Below, piece after piece: positions 7,334-10,033 of a DNA stretch of 10,033 nt (position 1 is the stretch's first letter; the number at the start of each line of letters is the position of its first letter). The notes below the pieces were generated by a model. It was given only the letters and a program-made list of their open reading frames with translations. It did not search any database and was not told the DNA's origin. The stretch is from assembly GCA_964497955.1 (NCBI GenBank), contig CAZCFQ010000073.1:1-10033 (forward strand). Direction: 5' to 3'. The position numbers and the translations under genes were made by a program. This stretch comes from PWPR01 sp964497955. GTDB taxonomy: Bacteria; Bacillota; UBA994; PWPR01.

Positions 7334-8599
7334 ATGACAAGTAGATTAAGCGATGACCAAACAGCTTTAATACAATCCGGAGATCATCTTGTGCTACTTT
7401 ATAATTCAGAAGAAGCAATAACGGATAGTATAGTTAATTTTTGCAGATCAGCTTTGCTTAGAGATGAACATTGTATATATATTAAAGGAGACGCTGATGA
7501 TCAAGCCATTATAAAAAAATTTAATTGGATTAATCAAACAATTGATAGTGGTTATTTTTCTGTTTTAGAAAGTGATTCTTATTCTGATGGCGTAGAGTTT
7601 GACCCAGATAAAATGATTTCTAAAATTAGAGATTTAACCAAGCAAGCTTTAGATAATGGTTATCAAGGACTTTCAATCACAGGAGAACTTAGTTCTGCAC
7701 TAGATTACAAAGATGGTGAAAAGTTGATCGTTGAATATGAGTGGAAGCTAAATGATCTTGTTTTTGACAGTTTACCAGTTGATGCTTTATGTAGGTATAA
7801 TGTAGATAAATTCTCAAGTGAAATGATTGTTGATGTGATTCAGCTACATCCATATATTATGTATAAAAATAGGATTTATGAGAACCCCTATTATATTCAA
7901 CCAGAAGGATATTTAAATAATGAAGTAGCAGAATATCGAGTAAAAAATTGGCTAAATAATTTAGATAATTTCACTGGTGAAAAACAAAGATTTTTTGACC
8001 CTGAGACTAAAAATGAAGTAGAAATGCTTAATCTTGAAAAAAAATTAAAAGATGGCATTATTGATAGTTTGTTAGAGCTATTGACAATACATGATGAGTT
8101 TGCAAGTAACCATAGTCAAAACGTAGCTGATTTAGCTAAAAAGTTTGCTAAATATATGGGTATGAATGAAAAATTTATTACTAATATTTATTATGCTGGA
8201 ATAGTTCATGACATTGGAAAAATATTAATTCCAAAAACATTCATTAATAAAGAAGAAAGTCTAGATGAAAAAGAATTTGAAGTTTTTAGGCAACATCCCA
8301 CGTATGCTTACAAAGCTTTGTCAAAAGTAGGCATGAGTAAAGAAGTTAGTGAATCAATTAAATCTCATCATGAAAGATGGGATGGTAAAGGCTATCCAGA
8401 TGGGCTTAGAGGTGATGATATTCCATTCATGGCTAGAATGCTATCTATAATTGATGCTTATGACGCTATGACTAGTGATAGACCTTTTAGGAGCCATTAT
8501 AGTGATAGGTTGGCCCTTGAAGAGATTTTTTCAAATGCAGGAACCCAATTTGATCCATACTTAGCAAGTGAGTTTATAAAGATGATGAAAAGTAAATAA
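7334..8599 (+). CDS. MEDS sensory domain + HD-GYP cyclic-di-GMP phosphodiesterase
   Basis: A 421-residue two-domain signalling protein. Residues about 12-175 resemble the MEDS (DcmR-type) sensory domain, beginning GDHLVLLYNSEEA with KGD and GLSITGELS further on. Residues about 240-421 are an HD-GYP domain with NHSQNVA (259-265), the HD pair H292/D293 in GIVHDIGK, H321 in RQHP, HHERWDGKGYP (345-355, the GYP signature) and DAYDAMTSDRPFR (374-386). Known HD-GYP enzymes hydrolyse cyclic di-GMP to pGpG/GMP using bound iron or other metals, and the visible metal residues are intact. MEDS is thought to bind small organic signals in methylotrophs and methanogens; here the ligand is unknown. No membrane segment, so a cytosolic sensor-effector. 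AGAAGGGTGA precedes the ATG at good spacing. Transcribed alone from the extended -10 promoter and followed by a terminator. Confidence 0.9.
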   Translation: MTSRLSDDQTALIQSGDHLVLLYNSEEAITDSIVNFCRSALLRDEHCIYIKGDADDQAIIKKFNWINQTIDSGYFSVLESDSYSDGVEFDPDKMISKIRDLTKQALDNGYQGLSITGELSSALDYKDGEKLIVEYEWKLNDLVFDSLPVDALCRYNVDKFSSEMIVDVIQLHPYIMYKNRIYENPYYIQPEGYLNNEVAEYRVKNWLNNLDNFTGEKQRFFDPETKNEVEMLNLEKKLKDGIIDSLLELLTIHDEFASNHSQNVADLAKKFAKYMGMNEKFITNIYYAGIVHDIGKILIPKTFINKEESLDEKEFEVFRQHPTYAYKALSKVGMSKEVSESIKSHHERWDGKGYPDGLRGDDIPFMARMLSIIDAYDAMTSDRPFRSHYSDRLALEEIFSNAGTQFDPYLASEFIKMMKSK

Positions 8600-8608
8600 T
8601 CAAAATAT

Positions 8609-8632
8609 ATAGCAGCTTTTGCTGCTATTTTT
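8609..8632 (+). terminator. Intrinsic terminator after the MEDS–HD-GYP gene
   Basis: ATAGCAGC (8609-8616) and GCTGCTAT (8621-8628) form a perfect 8-bp stem with a TTTT loop, followed by T residues to 8632. Outer arms AATCAAAA and TTTTGATT can extend it past an internal loop. It starts 10 nt after the stop and separates this gene from the flavodiiron gene. Confidence 0.85.
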
Positions 8633-8649
8633 GATTTTATGAGGAATAA

Positions 8650-8670
8650 TTAAGTTTTAAAAAAACTTAA
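8650..8670. repeat. Perfect inverted repeat upstream of fprA, possible operator
   Basis: TTAAGTTTT (8650-8658) and AAAACTTAA (8662-8670) are exact inverted copies around AAA. No T tract follows on the + strand, so it is not an obvious terminator for the upstream gene. It overlaps the -35 box of a possible promoter (TTTAAA 8656-8661, 17-nt spacer, TAAAAT 8679-8684), as a repressor or redox-regulator site might. It does not match the Rex or PerR consensus as I know them. Its AT-rich make-up makes chance occurrence fairly likely. Confidence 0.4.
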
Positions 8671-8695
8671 GATTGATGTAAAATAAAGACTGTAA

Positions 8696-8710
8696 GACTA
8701 TATGATAGTC
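8696..8710 (+). repeat. Small inverted repeat just before the fprA ribosome binding site
   Basis: GACTAT (8696-8701) and ATAGTC (8705-8710) are exact inverted copies around ATG. The repeat ends 1 nt before GGAAGGAG, so in RNA the 6-bp hairpin would stack against the ribosome binding site. The central ATG (8702) is in frame with fprA and could mislead start prediction. Confidence 0.45.
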
Positions 8711-8725
8711 TGGAAGGAGAATGAA

Positions 8726-9913
8726 ATGAAAAAACATATTAAAAATAATGTATATTGGGTTGGCAAGGTTGATTGGGAGTTAAAAACTTTCCATGGTGAA
8801 GAGCTTTCAACACATAGAGGATCTACATATAATTCTTATTTAATTCAAGAAGAAAAGAATGTCTTAATTGATACTGTTTGGCTTCCTTATGCAAAAGAGT
8901 TTGTTAATAATTTAGAGTCAGAGATTGATCTTAAAGAGATAGATTATATTATTATTAATCATGGTGAGGTTGACCATAGCGGAGCACTAGTGGAATTGAT
9001 GGAACGTATTCCAGAGACTCCAATTTATTGTACTAAAAATGCAGTAAGGTCATTAAAAGGCCAATATCATAAAGATTGGAATTTTAATGTTGTAAAAACT
9101 GGAGACAAGCTTGATATCGGAAATGGTAAGGAATTAATATTTGTTGAAATGACAATGCTCCATTGGCCTGATAGTATGGCAACTTATATGACAGATGATA
9201 ATATTTTATTTAGCAACGATGCTTTTGGACAACATTTAGCAACAGATATGCTATATAATGATTTAGTAGATCAATGTCAACTAATTGAAGAATCTATAAA
9301 ATATTATGCCAATATAATTACACCTTTTGCGGCGATGTTAAGAAGAAAGCTTGATGAAATTATGTCTCTTGATTTAAGTATTGATATGATTGCTACAAGC
9401 CACGGTGTAATTTGGAGAGATAATCCAATGCAAATAGTTAAAAAGTATCAAGAGTGGGCGAATGATTATCAAGAGAATCAAATTACAATCATTTATGACA
9501 CAATGTGGAATGGCACTAAAACACTAGCAGAAAAAATTACTCAGGGCATACAAAGTGTAGATAAAGAAGTTGTTGTTAAGTCATTCAACTTATCTAAAAA
9601 TGATGAAAATGATCTTATAACAGAAGTTTTTAAATCTAAAACAGTTGCTATAGGTTCTCCTACAATGGGTAATAATGTATTGCATAGTGTAGCAGGATTT
9701 ATTCATCTAATGAAAGAAATGAAGTTTAAGAATAAAAAGGCTGCTGCTTTTGGCTGCTATGGTTGGAGTGGTGAGGCAGTTAAGATAATAAATAAGATGA
9801 TGGATGAAGCAGGTTTTGATGTTATTAATAAAGGATTTAGGAATCAATGGAATCCTGATAAAGAAGCTAAAGAAAAAGCAATAGAATTTGGAAAAGAAAT
9901 TGTAAAAGCATAA
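8726..9913 (+). CDS. fprA: Class A flavodiiron protein (A-type flavoprotein, O2/NO reductase)
   Basis: A 395-residue cytosolic flavodiiron protein that reduces O2 to water and/or NO to N2O, protecting anaerobes from oxidative or nitrosative stress. The N-terminal metallo-β-lactamase-like domain (1-250) holds the full diiron set: H79, E81 and D83 in NHGEVDHSG, H146 in LHWPD, D165 in SNDAFG and H226 in SHGVIW. The C-terminal flavodoxin domain (254-395) shows FMN loops YDTMWNGT (257-264), GSPTMGNN (310-317) and CYGWSGE (344-350). It has no rubredoxin or flavin-reductase extension, so it is class A and needs a separate electron donor, none of which is encoded here. GGAAGGAG lies 7 nt before the ATG at 8726, which gives the normal family length. 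The in-frame ATG at 8702 precedes that ribosome binding site and is rejected. Its own terminator follows; the upstream inverted repeats may regulate it. Confidence 0.95.
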   Translation: MKKHIKNNVYWVGKVDWELKTFHGEELSTHRGSTYNSYLIQEEKNVLIDTVWLPYAKEFVNNLESEIDLKEIDYIIINHGEVDHSGALVELMERIPETPIYCTKNAVRSLKGQYHKDWNFNVVKTGDKLDIGNGKELIFVEMTMLHWPDSMATYMTDDNILFSNDAFGQHLATDMLYNDLVDQCQLIEESIKYYANIITPFAAMLRRKLDEIMSLDLSIDMIATSHGVIWRDNPMQIVKKYQEWANDYQENQITIIYDTMWNGTKTLAEKITQGIQSVDKEVVVKSFNLSKNDENDLITEVFKSKTVAIGSPTMGNNVLHSVAGFIHLMKEMKFKNKKAAAFGCYGWSGEAVKIINKMMDEAGFDVINKGFRNQWNPDKEAKEKAIEFGKEIVKA

Positions 9914-9916
9914 TAA

Positions 9917-9946
9917 AAAAGCTCTTCTCTAGTGAGGAGAGCTTTT
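9917..9946 (+). terminator. Intrinsic terminator after fprA
   Basis: AAAAGCTCTTCTC (9917-9929) pairs with GAGGAGAGCTTTT (9934-9946), 13 bp with one G·U, around a TAGT loop. The T tract is only TTTT inside the stem base, so release may be partial. The A run on the left arm would also give a T tract on the - strand. Confidence 0.8.
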
Positions 9947-9982
9947 GGTAAGTATATATTTATCACAAGGGAGATAATATTT

Positions 9983-10033
9983 GTGGAGTTTTTTAATGAT
10001 TTTAGAAAAATAATAATAGATGAATGGCCTTTA
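9983..10033 (+). CDS. Start of an unidentified gene (3' truncated by window edge)
   Basis: A GTG at 9983-9985 follows AAGGGAG (9967-9973) by 9 nt and opens a frame that stays open to the window edge. The 17 visible residues are MEFFNDFRKIIIDEWPL. The alternative TTG frame one base to the left meets a stop after ten codons. The strong ribosome binding site and position after a terminator support a real gene, but the peptide is too short to assign a family and I do not recognise it. Confidence 0.55.
   Translation, partial: MEFFNDFRKIIIDEWPL

Noticed and set aside
8702..8725. In-frame ATG giving fprA eight extra residues
   Set aside because: It lies upstream of, and partly inside the structure before, the clear GGAAGGAG site that serves the ATG at 8726; family proteins start at the latter.
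7334..9913. HD-GYP and fprA as one signalling–stress operon
   Set aside because: A good intrinsic terminator (8609-8632) and a 126-nt gap with its own candidate regulatory repeats separate them.

Overview
The window is AT-rich (GC looks near one third) and carries strong AGGAGG-like ribosome binding sites, frequent TTG starts and compact intrinsic terminators. These traits, together with an oxygen/NO-scavenging flavodiiron protein, a MEDS–HD-GYP protein and several cytosolic peptidases, suggest a low-GC anaerobic or fermentative Firmicute (Clostridia or a related class). That placement is inference from style and gene content; no marker gene is present to fix the genus.

Layout. 1-364: 3' end of a MATE-family efflux transporter (+). 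424-454: terminator shared with the convergent gene. 485-1102: nucleotidyltransferase-fold protein of the COG3575 type (-), with its own promoter. 1251-1284: terminator of the next gene. 1338-2714: M20 dipeptidase-like metallopeptidase (-). 2728-2772: divergent promoter region. 2808-3497 and 3494-4291: a two-gene operon (+) of a COG1768-type metallophosphoesterase and a PHP-domain histidinol-phosphatase-like protein with overlapping stop and start, closed by a terminator. 4421-6850: large M14 zinc carboxypeptidase-like protein with a C-terminal glutamine-amidotransferase-like region, closed by a strong terminator. 6900-7333: gene-free, with a promoter at its right end. 7334-8599: MEDS + HD-GYP cyclic-di-GMP phosphodiesterase. 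8726-9913: class A flavodiiron protein (FprA). 9983-10033: start of an unidentified gene.

How the genes fit together. Most are single-gene transcription units bounded by their own promoter and/or terminator, so this is mainly a set of housekeeping and accessory enzymes rather than one pathway. Two metallopeptidases (M20 and M14), neither with an export signal, point to intracellular peptide use. The metallophosphoesterase/PHP pair is the only convincing operon. The HD-GYP and flavodiiron genes are neighbours but separated by a terminator and look independent.

I found no mobile element, CRISPR array, tRNA, rRNA or recognisable riboswitch, and nothing I can defend as an undescribed multi-gene system. 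The observations most worth checking are the recurrent TTG starts hidden behind misleading upstream ATG/GTG codons, the signal-peptide-less M14 fusion, the MEDS–HD-GYP architecture, and the inverted repeats in front of the flavodiiron gene.
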